Assembly (NCBI GenBank): GCA_004557125.1
Contig: SFET01000025.1
Location: forward strand, 17,879-81,878
Source of the DNA: Clostridiales bacterium
GTDB taxonomy: Bacteria > Bacillota > Clostridia > Christensenellales > Aristaeellaceae
Direction of reading: 5' to 3'
Length of the DNA stretch: 64,000 bases
How positions within the stretch are numbered: position 1 is the stretch's first letter; every line of letters starts with the position of its first letter. Below the pieces are notes generated by a model. It was not told where the DNA came from. It did no database searches and saw nothing but the letters and a program-made list of their open reading frames with translations. Made by a program: the position numbers and the translations under genes. Below are positions 25,290 through 33,562 of the stretch, piece by piece.

Positions 25290-25739
25290 TCAGCCCTGGG
25301 GTGCGGACTGGGGGACGCTCTGGGGGTCAGACTGGGGCGGCGCGACACTGGCCTTCCTGGCCTGTTCCTTCTCGTTTTTGTTCTTCAGCATGGTCTTGAC
25401 CTCGCAAAGGAGCTGGGGCACCAGCTCGATGATGCGGTCGGCGGGCGCGTAGGCCTGGGCGGGCAGCAGGCGCACGGAATTCTGGTTCGTCACCAGAAAG
25501 CCCATGGGCTGCAGCGTCACGCCTGCGCCGGTGCCGCCGCCGAAGGGGAGCCGGTCGCCGTCCTCCGCAGGGGCGCGATAGCGCGCGCCGCAGTGGTATT
25601 CGCCGCCGCCGGCCACGAAGCCGAAGCTGACGCGCGAGACCGGAATCACGGTCGAGCCGTCCTGGGTGAGGATCGGTTCGCCGATGACGGTGTCCACGTC
25701 CACCATGTCGCGTATGTTCTCCATCGTCGTGCGCTCCAT
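25290..25739 (-). CDS. gerW: GerW/YtfJ family sporulation protein
   Basis: A 149-residue member of the YtfJ (GerW) family, linked in Bacillus to spore germination. Family motifs: MENIRDMVDVDTVIGEPI, VIPVSRVSFGFVAGGGEY and PFGGGTGAGVTLQPMGFLVT. The C-terminus is a Gln/Ser/Pro-rich tail (QSDPQSVPQSAPQG). AGGAGG lies 8 bases before ATG 25739. The upstream DUF2953 frame overlaps the first 94 bases. This is the best hint in the window of a spore-forming lineage. Confidence 0.9.
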   Translation of the reverse strand: MERTTMENIRDMVDVDTVIGEPILTQDGSTVIPVSRVSFGFVAGGGEYHCGARYRAPAEDGDRLPFGGGTGAGVTLQPMGFLVTNQNSVRLLPAQAYAPADRIIELVPQLLCEVKTMLKNKNEKEQARKASVAPPQSDPQSVPQSAPQG

Positions 25740-26272
25740 GGGGCAAGCCTCCTGCGAACATAGTGCTGCGCGCCGATGAGCGCGGCGAGAATAATATGTC
25801 CCGCGGTCATGGAAATCATTCCGCGCAGGGTGACGTCGCTGCCAGCGCAGGAGAAGTCCGGCGCGAGGTGCAGCTGCACGGTCCCGGGCGGCGTGCAGGG
25901 GGCAATGGATGCCTGAAGCGCGTCGCTGAGGCCGCAGACGAGGGCGGTCACGGCGGCGTCGCGCGCACCGATGGTGCCCGTGAGGTGAAACTGCTCCAGG
26001 CGCATGTGCCGCAGGGCGTAGCGCGCCGCATGCAGAAGCGCCGGCAGGGTGTCGGTCCTTTCAACGTCCAGCTCCGTGCGCCTCCAGGGCAGCGGCTTCT
26101 TCTCACCCAGCGCGCGCCGGTGAGCGCTGCGTCCGGCGAAGCGTCCCTCAAAGGCGGAGATGCCCGCGCCGAAGGCCGCGCCGTTATGCAGGCGCAGTTC
26201 CCAGGCAAATTTCACCGGCACGCAGCCGATGTAGTACAGCAGAACGAGGATCGCGGCGATGCAAACGGCCAA
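25646..26272 (-). CDS. DUF2953 (YtfI-like) protein
   Basis: A 208-residue protein with one N-terminal membrane helix (CIAAILVLLYYIGCVPV) and a soluble body. DUF2953 proteins are paired with YtfJ in spore formers and are of unknown function; the pairing supports the call more than sequence does. Start is TTG 26272 with GAAGGTG upstream. The frame overlaps gerW by 94 bases, and its last 35 residues (RRWRTYATWWTWTPSS) look like out-of-frame translation, so the real end may be near 25740 with a small frameshift hiding it. Confidence 0.6.
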   Translation of the reverse strand: MAVCIAAILVLLYYIGCVPVKFAWELRLHNGAAFGAGISAFEGRFAGRSAHRRALGEKKPLPWRRTELDVERTDTLPALLHAARYALRHMRLEQFHLTGTIGARDAAVTALVCGLSDALQASIAPCTPPGTVQLHLAPDFSCAGSDVTLRGMISMTAGHIILAALIGAQHYVRRRLAPWSARRWRTYATWWTWTPSSANRSSPRTARP

Positions 26273-26352
26273 ATTTACACCTTCTCAATAGTTATGAAGA
26301 CATTTTTTCCAAACTGACGCGAATTATTCTTTTTTTTCGTGGCGGAGTGTGT

Positions 26353-26358
26353 TATAAT
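26353..26358 (+). promoter_or_regulatory. -10 box upstream of methyltransferase
   Basis: TATAAT at 26353-26358, 45 bases before ATG 26404, in an AT-rich divergent gap. The -35 is poor (T-rich tract at about 26330). Confidence 0.5.
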
Positions 26359-26403
26359 AAATACTAGACGAATAACCTGACGGAAAGTGGCGGATGCGGT
26401 GGC

Positions 26404-27000
26404 ATGACGGAGCAAAGCGGGTTCAGACTGCTTCAGGCGGAGGTTCTCGGGCAGCGGCTCTCTCTGGAGACGCACAGGGGACTGTTCTCTCCGGAGCATG
26501 TGGATCGCGGGACTCTCGCGATGCTTTCGCATGTTGAAATTGCGTCGGGTATGCGCATAATGGATCTTGGCTGCGGCTGTGGTGTTGTTGGAATTGTCGC
26601 GGCGAAGATCGCCGGAGAAGAAAATGTTTTCATGTCCGATGTCGATCCGATGGCGGTGGAAACCGCGCGCCGGAATGCGGAGCGCAATGGCGTGGGCGGC
26701 GTTCACATCTTCCTCTCAAGGGGCTTTGAGAGCGTGGATGCGAGCGGTTTTGACCTGATCCTGTCCAACCCTCCGTATCAGACGGATTTTTCGGTGGCAA
26801 AGGGTTTTATTGAAAAGGGTTTTAACCGATTGAAAATCGGCGGCAAGCTGTATATGGTTACCAAGCGGCGGGAATGGTACAAAAACAAGCTGATTTCCGT
26901 TTTCGGCGGGGTGGAAATCCACGAGACGGACGGTTATTTTGTGTTTATCGCTCAGCGGCGCAGCCAGAGATATGCGAATCAGTCCCCGCGGCGGGCGTGA
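26404..27000 (+). CDS. RsmC-like class I SAM-dependent methyltransferase
   Basis: A 198-residue methyltransferase. SAM motif I is IMDLGCGCGVVGIVAA, followed by the acidic SDVDPMAVETARRNAERN, and the catalytic NPPY in LILSNPPYQTDF, which marks N-methylation of a base in nucleic acid. Overall order fits the RsmC/YbxB group that modifies guanine or adenine in rRNA or tRNA; the exact target cannot be read. Base composition is slightly lower in GC than its neighbours. Confidence 0.8.
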   Translation: MTEQSGFRLLQAEVLGQRLSLETHRGLFSPEHVDRGTLAMLSHVEIASGMRIMDLGCGCGVVGIVAAKIAGEENVFMSDVDPMAVETARRNAERNGVGGVHIFLSRGFESVDASGFDLILSNPPYQTDFSVAKGFIEKGFNRLKIGGKLYMVTKRREWYKNKLISVFGGVEIHETDGYFVFIAQRRSQRYANQSPRRA

Positions 27001-27088
27001 GCCTGCGCAGGGGTGAATTCCGGTCGGAGATTCCGGCCGTGCTCGACGCAATCGTATCTTCAAAAGGGAAATACGTTTCTTCTTCGGA

Positions 27089-27130
27089 CCGACAGGACGG
27101 CGCATTTCGCGCGGTTCTGTCGGCCTGACT
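27089..27130 (+). terminator. Terminator-like hairpin after methyltransferase
   Basis: CCGACAG (27089-27095) pairs with CTGTCGG (27117-27123), with an inner GCGC/GCGC, then a short run of Ts at about 27129. It lies in the 231-base gap before rny. Confidence 0.55.
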
Positions 27131-27231
27131 TTTTGCATAGAAGTGAAGCGCATGTCATATCAGCGGTCGTACCGCTTTTACCGGGAAGAGAAGCAAACAG
27201 AGAAAAGATTGGAATGGGAGGGTGGAAAACC

Positions 27232-28773
27232 GTGAGTTTTGCAATCACTGCTGTCATTGCGCTGATTGCGTTGGTGGCCGGCCTGGCGGCCGGATACTTC
27301 TACCGCAAGAACACGATGGAAAAGAAGATCGGCCAGACGGAAGAGTATGCAAGGAACCTGCTGGACGAGGCTTCGCGCAAGGCAGAGGACAAGAAGAAGG
27401 AAGCGGTTCTGGAAGCCAAGGAAGAGGTCATTCGCCTGAAGAATGAGCTGGACAAGGAGATCCGCGACCGCCGCAGCGAGGTGACCCGCCAGGAGCGCAG
27501 GGTCAACCAGCGCGAGGAACAGCTCGATAAGAAGATGGACAACCTGGAGCTGCGCGAGGAGCAGCTCAACGACAAGTACAGGGAGGCCGAGCGCCTGGAA
27601 GCCGAGGCCCAGCAGATGCACGACCGCCAGCAGCAGGAGCTGGAGCGCGTGGCCAACATGACCAGCGATGAGGCCAAGAACATCCTGATCGACCGCGTCC
27701 AGAAGGACGCCTACCACGACGCCGCCGTCATGGTGCGCGAGATCGAAGCCCGCGCCAAGGAGGAGGCGGACAAGAAGGCCCGCGACATCATCTCCACCGC
27801 CATTCAGAAGTGCGCGGCGGATCACGTGGCCGAGACCACCGTGTCCGTGGTGGCGCTGCCCAACGACGACATGAAGGGCCGCATCATCGGCCGCGAGGGC
27901 CGCAACATCCGCACGCTGGAGACCGCCACGGGCGTGGATCTGATCATCGATGACACCCCCGAGGCCGTGATCATCTCCGCCTTCGATCCGGTGCGCCGCG
28001 AGGTCGCCCGCATCGCCCTGGAGAAGCTGATCACCGACGGCCGCATCCATCCCGCTCGCATCGAGGAGATGGTGGAGAAGGCCCGCAAGGAAGTGGACAA
28101 CCAGATCCGCGAGGCTGGCGAACAGGCCATCTTCGAGACCAACCTGCACGGCATCCATCCGGAGCTGGTCAAGCTCCTGGGCCGCATGCGCTACCGCACC
28201 AGCTATGGCCAGAACGTGCTGCGCCACTCCATCGAGGTCAGCCATCTGGCAGGCGTGATGGCGGCGGAGCTGGGCGCGGACGTGCAGCTTGCAAAGCGCG
28301 CAGGTCTCTTGCATGACATCGGCAAGGCCATCGACCACGAGGTCGAGGGCACCCACGTGACCATCGGCGCGGAGCTTGCCAAGAAGTTCCACGAGAACGA
28401 TCAGGTGGTCAACGCCATCATGGCCCACCACAACGATGTGGAGCCCGCCACCGTGGAGGCAGTGCTGGTGCAGGCCGCGGACGCCATCTCCGCAGCACGT
28501 CCCGGCGCGCGCCGCGAGTCGCTGGAGAACTACATCAAGCGCCTGGAGAAGCTGGAGTCCATCGCCTATTCCTTCGACGGCGTGGAGACCTGCTACGCGA
28601 TCCAGTCCGGCCGCGAGGTGCGCATCGTCGTCAAGCCCGAGGATGTGAACGACGCCGGCACGCTGATCCTGGCCCGCGAGATCGTCAAGAAGATCGAAAA
28701 GGAAATGGAGTACCCCGGACAGATCAAGGTGAACGTCATCCGCGAAACCCGCGCGGTGGAGTTTGCAAAGTAA
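27232..28773 (+). CDS. rny: Ribonuclease Y
   Basis: A 513-residue membrane-anchored endoribonuclease that starts mRNA turnover. Order: N-terminal membrane helix (ITAVIALIALVAGLAAGYF), a long charged coiled coil to about residue 195, the KH domain (DDMKGRIIGREGRNIRTLE), then the HD domain with RHSIEVSHLAG and the metal pair LLHDIGKAIDHE. I chose GTG 27232: GGGAGG lies 9 bases upstream, the family starts MSxxI, and length matches the usual 510-520. Longer in-frame starts back to 27013 run through a terminator-like hairpin. Confidence 0.95.
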   Translation: MSFAITAVIALIALVAGLAAGYFYRKNTMEKKIGQTEEYARNLLDEASRKAEDKKKEAVLEAKEEVIRLKNELDKEIRDRRSEVTRQERRVNQREEQLDKKMDNLELREEQLNDKYREAERLEAEAQQMHDRQQQELERVANMTSDEAKNILIDRVQKDAYHDAAVMVREIEARAKEEADKKARDIISTAIQKCAADHVAETTVSVVALPNDDMKGRIIGREGRNIRTLETATGVDLIIDDTPEAVIISAFDPVRREVARIALEKLITDGRIHPARIEEMVEKARKEVDNQIREAGEQAIFETNLHGIHPELVKLLGRMRYRTSYGQNVLRHSIEVSHLAGVMAAELGADVQLAKRAGLLHDIGKAIDHEVEGTHVTIGAELAKKFHENDQVVNAIMAHHNDVEPATVEAVLVQAADAISAARPGARRESLENYIKRLEKLESIAYSFDGVETCYAIQSGREVRIVVKPEDVNDAGTLILAREIVKKIEKEMEYPGQIKVNVIRETRAVEFAK

Positions 28774-28784
28774 GGAAGATGAAG

Positions 28785-28808
28785 GGCCCGGCTGACGCCG
28801 GGCCTTTT
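28785..28808 (+). terminator. Terminator after rny
   Basis: GGCCCGG (28785-28791) pairs with CCGGGCC (28798-28804), then TTTT. Confidence 0.85.
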
Positions 28809-28914
28809 GTGTTGGTACTGGGAAAACGGAAGAGAACATATGTAACAAAATCATTTCGATCTTTCGATGGAAATTAACGAAATGTTCCGAAAAATATTGT
28901 AAGTTTGCTCTCGC

Positions 28915-28942
28915 CTGCTCCTGCAAAAAGGAGTATTATATA
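28915..28942 (+). promoter_or_regulatory. Possible promoter of CotH operon
   Basis: TTGCTC (28915-28920), a 16-base spacer and TATATA (28937-28942), in an AT-rich gap 54 bases before the GTG start. A moderate match. Confidence 0.45.
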
Positions 28943-28995
28943 CACTAGAGTATTTATATTGCACTGTGCATTTGTACATATCTGGAGGAGAATTC

Positions 28996-31900
28996 GTGTC
29001 CCAGAAGAAACAAAAGCGTGCCGGGAAATCCGGAAAAAATAATGGCGCGAAGAAAAATGCGCTCTGGTATCGGAAGCGGGAGGGCGAGCGGCCGCTTGTG
29101 GTGGCACTGGTCGCCTGCCTGTGTGTGCTCGGCATCCTGGCAGGTTATTTTTTGCAGAACAGCTCCCTCCAGACCATGGGCCGGACGCAGGCTTCGGCGC
29201 AGACGGGCACAATCCGCCTGAGCGAAGTGATGTCGGAGAACGCTTCCACGATCCTCAGCAGCACCGGCGATGCGCCGGACTGGATTGAAATTGAGAACAC
29301 CGGCAGCAGCAGCGTGAACCTGTCAAAGTATTCCCTGGCGCTCGAATCCAACATCAACCGGATCTTCGTGTTCCCGGATTGCACCATTGCGCCGGGCGAA
29401 TATCTGGTGATCTATGCGGAGGGCTCGGATGCGTCGAAGTCCGATTATGAACTGAGCGCGCCCTTCCGCCTGGCGGCCTCCGGCGGAGATACGCTGGTGC
29501 TGCTCAACGCCCAGGGCGCCGCCATCGACAGCGTGACCACGCCGGAGCTTGGGGTGGACGCCGTCTATTGCCGCGACGGCGAGGGCAGCTGGCAGATCAG
29601 CAGCACGGGCACGCCCGGAAGGAAGAATGAGATTTCCGATGCGCAGAGCGGTGAAAAGGCCGCGGTGCGGGTGCAGCCCGGCGCCGTGGAGCTGAGCGAG
29701 GTCATGAGCTCGAACACGCTCTATTGCCCGGACGAAAACGGCGAGTACCACGACTACGTGGAGATCCACAACACCTCCGATGCGGAGGTGGATCTGCAGG
29801 GCTGGTATCTGTCCGACTCCAGCGACAAATTGAAGAAGTGGAGCTTCCCGGCGGTGAAGATTCCGGCGGGCGGCTATCTGATTGTCCATTGCTCCGGCTA
29901 TGACCGCAAGGAGGATTCTGCGCACCTGCACACCGGCTTCAAGCTGAGCAGCGCGGGGGAGAGCGTCTATCTGAGCAATGCCGAAGGTGCGACCGTCTCC
30001 GCGGTGGATGTGCCGGCGCTGACGGACGGCCAGGCGTACAGCTACTTTGAGGGCGAATGGACCACCGCCCTGGCACCCACGCCGGGAATGGAGAACAGCC
30101 ACGAGGCCGGCGCGGCGCTCAATGCCCAGCGCTTCGGCGCGGCGGCGGGCGTGTACATCAATGAGGTGATGGCCTCGCCCAGCAAACAGAATTACGACTG
30201 GCTGGAGATCTACAACGGCGGCTCCCAGCCGGTGGATCTGAGCAGCTACGGACTCACCGACGATGCTGCAAAGCCCCGCAAGTGGCAGTTCCCTGCCGGA
30301 ACCGTCATTCAGCCGGGCGAGTATCTGGGCGTGTATCTCTCGGGAACGTCGGCCAGCCAGCTGGAGGGCTTCCTGAATGCGGACTTTGCCCTGAATGTGG
30401 CGGGCGGCTACACCGTGGCGCTGGCCACGCCGGACGGCAGCATCGTGGACGCCATGTACGTGCCGCAGCAGTACGGCGGCATCTCCTACGGCCGGGTCAG
30501 CGGCGAGAACGGCTGCTTCTACTTTGCCGAGGGCACGCCGGGTACCGCCAACAGCGCCAGCCGCTATCGTGGCCGGGCGGAGACCGCGCAGTATTCCGTG
30601 CGGGGCGGCCTGTTCAGGACGGGCGACAGCTTCGCCGTGGAGCTGAGCGCGGCACCAGGCAGCAAGATCTACTACACGCTGGATTGCTCCGATCCGGATC
30701 AGTCCTCCACGCTCTATACCGGCCCCATTTCCGTCAGCGGCACGACAATTCTGCGCACACGGGTGTATCGGGACGGCTACATGGAGTCCTACATGGACAC
30801 CCAGAGCTACCTCTACGACGTGAACAACGAGGGCAGCGCCCGCGTGGTCTCCCTGGTGTCCGACTGGGACAACCTCATCAGCGATGAAACGGGCATCATG
30901 GTCAAGGGCCCCAATGCCCTGCCGGATTTCCCCTACGGATCCATGAACAATGGCGCAAACTTCTGGATGGACTGGGAGCGCGAGGCCCACGTGGAGCTGT
31001 ATCTGGGTGATGGCGAGCAGGCCATCTCCCAGGAGTGCGGCATCAAGCTGCACGGCCAGTACAGCCGCGCGGCCGCCGTGAAGGCATTCAAGGTGATCGC
31101 CCGGGATGAATACGGATCGAACCGCTTCGAGTATCCCATCTTCACCAAGCGGGATTACACGGAGTATCAGTCCTTCCTGCTGCGCGCTTCGGGCCAGGAC
31201 TACAACCGCGCCTTCATGCGCGATTCCGTGCTGACCACGCTGGCGGAGGATACCTCCGTGATGTATCAGGAGACGGAGGTATGCGTCCTGTACATCAACG
31301 GCGAGTATTACAGCATGATGTACCTGCGCGAGCGCATCAACACCCACTCGATCTGCCAGTTCGAGGGCTGGGAGGGCCAGGAGGACGACCTGGATCTTGT
31401 GAAGGCCAACAACAACGTGATGCAGGGCTCCAACGATACCTATCAGGCGTTGATCGACTGGATCAAGGCCAACAAGGACAAGCTCAACACCCAGGAGGCC
31501 TACGAGCGCATCGACGCCACCATCGATCTGCAGAACTACATCGAATACATGGCCATCGAGATCTTCGTGGGTAACGGAGATACGCTGAACGTCAAGCGCT
31601 ACCGGAATGTCAATGCCGACGGCAAGTGGCGATGGGTGCTGTTCGATCTGGACTGGGCCTTCGACGTGGATACCAACTCCATCAATCGCTGGCTGGATCC
31701 CCAGGGCATGGGTACGAACAAGTACACCCGCACGGAGCTGTTCATTGCCTGCATGATGAACGATACGATCCGGGACCGCTTCCTGACCTATTTTGGCCAG
31801 CAGATGGCCACCACCTTCTCCACGGAGGCGGTGATTGCGAAGATTGAGGCGCGCTACGATCTGATCGACGGCCTGCTGCCGGACTATCTTGCGAAGCTGG

Positions 31901-32085
31901 GCATGTCCGAGAACAGCTACAACGAGCATCTCAAGGAATTCGTGGATTACGCCCAGACGCGGCCCACGAAGATCCTTGGTTACTTTGACGGCGTATTCAA
32001 CTTCACCGACGCTGAAAAGCAGAAGTATTTCGGCGATGCGGTTGCGAAAATACAGGCGTGGGAAGCCGCGCAGGGAGGTCAGTAA
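28996..32085 (+). CDS. Membrane-anchored protein with three lamin-tail domains and a CotH kinase domain
   Basis: A 1029-residue protein: basic cytoplasmic tail, one membrane helix (LVVALVACLCVLGILAGYF), then extracellular domains. Lamin-tail-like domains start near residues 73, 230 and 385 (LSEVMSEN, LSEVMSSN, INEVMASP, each with a DW/DYxEIxN motif). A chitobiase-type beta domain lies at about 531-610. The CotH domain covers about 615-1020, with GIKLHGQYSR near 681 and the metal-binding FDLDWAFD near 883. CotH proteins are atypical kinases, shown in Bacillus to phosphorylate spore coat proteins. GTG start with GGAGGAG 6 bases upstream. First gene of a four-gene operon. Confidence 0.9.
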   Translation: MSQKKQKRAGKSGKNNGAKKNALWYRKREGERPLVVALVACLCVLGILAGYFLQNSSLQTMGRTQASAQTGTIRLSEVMSENASTILSSTGDAPDWIEIENTGSSSVNLSKYSLALESNINRIFVFPDCTIAPGEYLVIYAEGSDASKSDYELSAPFRLAASGGDTLVLLNAQGAAIDSVTTPELGVDAVYCRDGEGSWQISSTGTPGRKNEISDAQSGEKAAVRVQPGAVELSEVMSSNTLYCPDENGEYHDYVEIHNTSDAEVDLQGWYLSDSSDKLKKWSFPAVKIPAGGYLIVHCSGYDRKEDSAHLHTGFKLSSAGESVYLSNAEGATVSAVDVPALTDGQAYSYFEGEWTTALAPTPGMENSHEAGAALNAQRFGAAAGVYINEVMASPSKQNYDWLEIYNGGSQPVDLSSYGLTDDAAKPRKWQFPAGTVIQPGEYLGVYLSGTSASQLEGFLNADFALNVAGGYTVALATPDGSIVDAMYVPQQYGGISYGRVSGENGCFYFAEGTPGTANSASRYRGRAETAQYSVRGGLFRTGDSFAVELSAAPGSKIYYTLDCSDPDQSSTLYTGPISVSGTTILRTRVYRDGYMESYMDTQSYLYDVNNEGSARVVSLVSDWDNLISDETGIMVKGPNALPDFPYGSMNNGANFWMDWEREAHVELYLGDGEQAISQECGIKLHGQYSRAAAVKAFKVIARDEYGSNRFEYPIFTKRDYTEYQSFLLRASGQDYNRAFMRDSVLTTLAEDTSVMYQETEVCVLYINGEYYSMMYLRERINTHSICQFEGWEGQEDDLDLVKANNNVMQGSNDTYQALIDWIKANKDKLNTQEAYERIDATIDLQNYIEYMAIEIFVGNGDTLNVKRYRNVNADGKWRWVLFDLDWAFDVDTNSINRWLDPQGMGTNKYTRTELFIACMMNDTIRDRFLTYFGQQMATTFSTEAVIAKIEARYDLIDGLLPDYLAKLGMSENSYNEHLKEFVDYAQTRPTKILGYFDGVFNFTDAEKQKYFGDAVAKIQAWEAAQGGQ

Positions 32086-32090
32086 GCAGA

Positions 32091-32801
32091 ATGCAGGACA
32101 AGAGAACGGCGCTGCCCGCACGGCACGAGCTGAAGTACTTCATCAACCCGGCGGAGCTGGACGTGCTGCGCGCACGGCTGCGCCCGGTGATGCGGATGGA
32201 TTCCCACTGCAGGGGCGGCAAGCCCTACATTATCCGCTCATTGTACTTTGACGACATCGACGACAGCGCCTTTTACGACAAGCAGGCGGGCGTGATGCAC
32301 CGCGACAAGTATCGCATCCGCATCTACCGCTATTCGGACAAGGAGATCTTTCTGGAGCGCAAGCGCAAGATGGGCGATCTGATTCAGAAATCCTCGGTGC
32401 AGATCACCAGGCGTCTGTGCGAGCAGCTGATCTCCGGCGATCCCCGGGGACTGCAGACCTCCAGCAATCCGCTGCTGCAGGACGTGTACGTGCAGATGCG
32501 CACGCGGCTGCTGCGGCCGGCGGTGATCGTCGATTACGCCCGGGAGGCCTATCTGCACCCGGCGGAGAACGTGCGCATTACCTTCGATTTGAACCTGAGA
32601 AGCGGCCTGCACTCCCAGGATCTGTTCAACGCGGAGCTGCCCACGGTCTGTCCCCATGACCGGGATGTGGAGATTCTGGAGGTCAAGTTCGACCACTATC
32701 TTCCGGAACACATCGCCGGACTTCTGCGGGGCGTGGAGGCCGAACGCAGCGCCGTTTCGAAATACGTGCTCTGCCGGCGCTTCGAACCCCTGGGCGGCTG
32801 A
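32091..32801 (+). CDS. VTC-domain (polyphosphate polymerase-like) protein
   Basis: A 236-residue protein matching the VTC tunnel domain. RHELKYFI, IIRSLYFDD, DKYRIRIYRYSD, and FLERKRKMGDLIQK supply the basic and acidic residues that line the tunnel; EVKFDHYLPEHI closes the barrel. In yeast Vtc4 this fold makes polyphosphate from ATP at the membrane; bacterial stand-alone versions are largely unstudied. No signal peptide, so it is cytoplasmic. ATG 32091 lies 5 bases after cotH, with GGAGG at its end; DUF4956 follows. Confidence 0.88.
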   Translation: MQDKRTALPARHELKYFINPAELDVLRARLRPVMRMDSHCRGGKPYIIRSLYFDDIDDSAFYDKQAGVMHRDKYRIRIYRYSDKEIFLERKRKMGDLIQKSSVQITRRLCEQLISGDPRGLQTSSNPLLQDVYVQMRTRLLRPAVIVDYAREAYLHPAENVRITFDLNLRSGLHSQDLFNAELPTVCPHDRDVEILEVKFDHYLPEHIAGLLRGVEAERSAVSKYVLCRRFEPLGG

Positions 32802-32858
32802 CGCCCCTGAACCCCTGTTACCATTTTGATTATTTAGATACTTAGGAGGAACACGAAC

Positions 32859-33515
32859 ATGAACGCAATTTCCGGACTCTGGAGCTCCCAAACGATCACC
32901 CCTGCATCCTGGCTGACAATCGTCGTGTCCCTGGTGCTCGCCTTCGCCGTCGGTCTCTTCATCGCGTGGATCTACCGCCGGAATTTCCGTGGCGTGATGT
33001 ACTCCAACAACTTCGCCCTCACCCTGGTGCTGATGACGCTGATCACCTGCCCGGTGGTCATGTGCATCAAGGAGTCCATTCAGCTGTCCATGGGCATGGT
33101 CGGCGCGCTGTCCATCGTGCGCTTCCGCACGGCCGTGAAGGATCCCCTGGACACCGCGTACATGTTCTGGGCGCTGACCATGGGCATTCTGCTGGGCGCG
33201 GGCCAGTTCTTCCTGACCGTGCTGGCGGTTGTGGGCATCGGCATTCTGATCACCGTGGTGGTCAACGTGCAGGCCAAGCGCATGAACAGCTTCCTGCTGG
33301 TGCTGCGCATGGGCGATGAGGCGGAGCGCGCCGCAAATCAGATCGTTGCCGGCCTGCGCACCCAGCAGCTCAAGTCCAAGACCGTGTCCTCCAATGGCAT
33401 TGAAGCAACCTATGAGATCCGCGTGGACAAGCCCGACGCGCTGCTGAACAAGCTTCGCTCGGTGCAGGGCGTCTACGATGCGACGCTGGTTTCCTACTCC
33501 GGAGAGTCCGCCTGA
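32859..33515 (+). CDS. DUF4956 membrane protein
   Basis: A 218-residue protein with about four membrane helices in residues 18-140 (ASWLTIVVSLVLAFAVGLFI, ALTLVLMTLITCPVVMCI, MFWALTMGILLGAGQFFL) and a loop GALSIVRFRTAVKDPLDTAY that is the family hallmark. The last 75 residues form a soluble alpha/beta domain (LRSVQGVYDATLVSY) like the ACT-type tails of MgtC relatives. Function unknown; the family is commonly found beside VTC-domain genes, as here. Strong AGGAGG upstream. Confidence 0.88.
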   Translation: MNAISGLWSSQTITPASWLTIVVSLVLAFAVGLFIAWIYRRNFRGVMYSNNFALTLVLMTLITCPVVMCIKESIQLSMGMVGALSIVRFRTAVKDPLDTAYMFWALTMGILLGAGQFFLTVLAVVGIGILITVVVNVQAKRMNSFLLVLRMGDEAERAANQIVAGLRTQQLKSKTVSSNGIEATYEIRVDKPDALLNKLRSVQGVYDATLVSYSGESA

Positions 33516-33562
33516 TCCGCCCTGCGGCAATCGGCTGAATCTTCTATGGGAGGGTTAACTCA

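Noticed and set aside
27013..27231. Longer RNase Y starting at 27013
   Set aside because: The extra residues cross a terminator-like hairpin and do not resemble RNase Y; GTG 27232 has the SD and gives the usual length.
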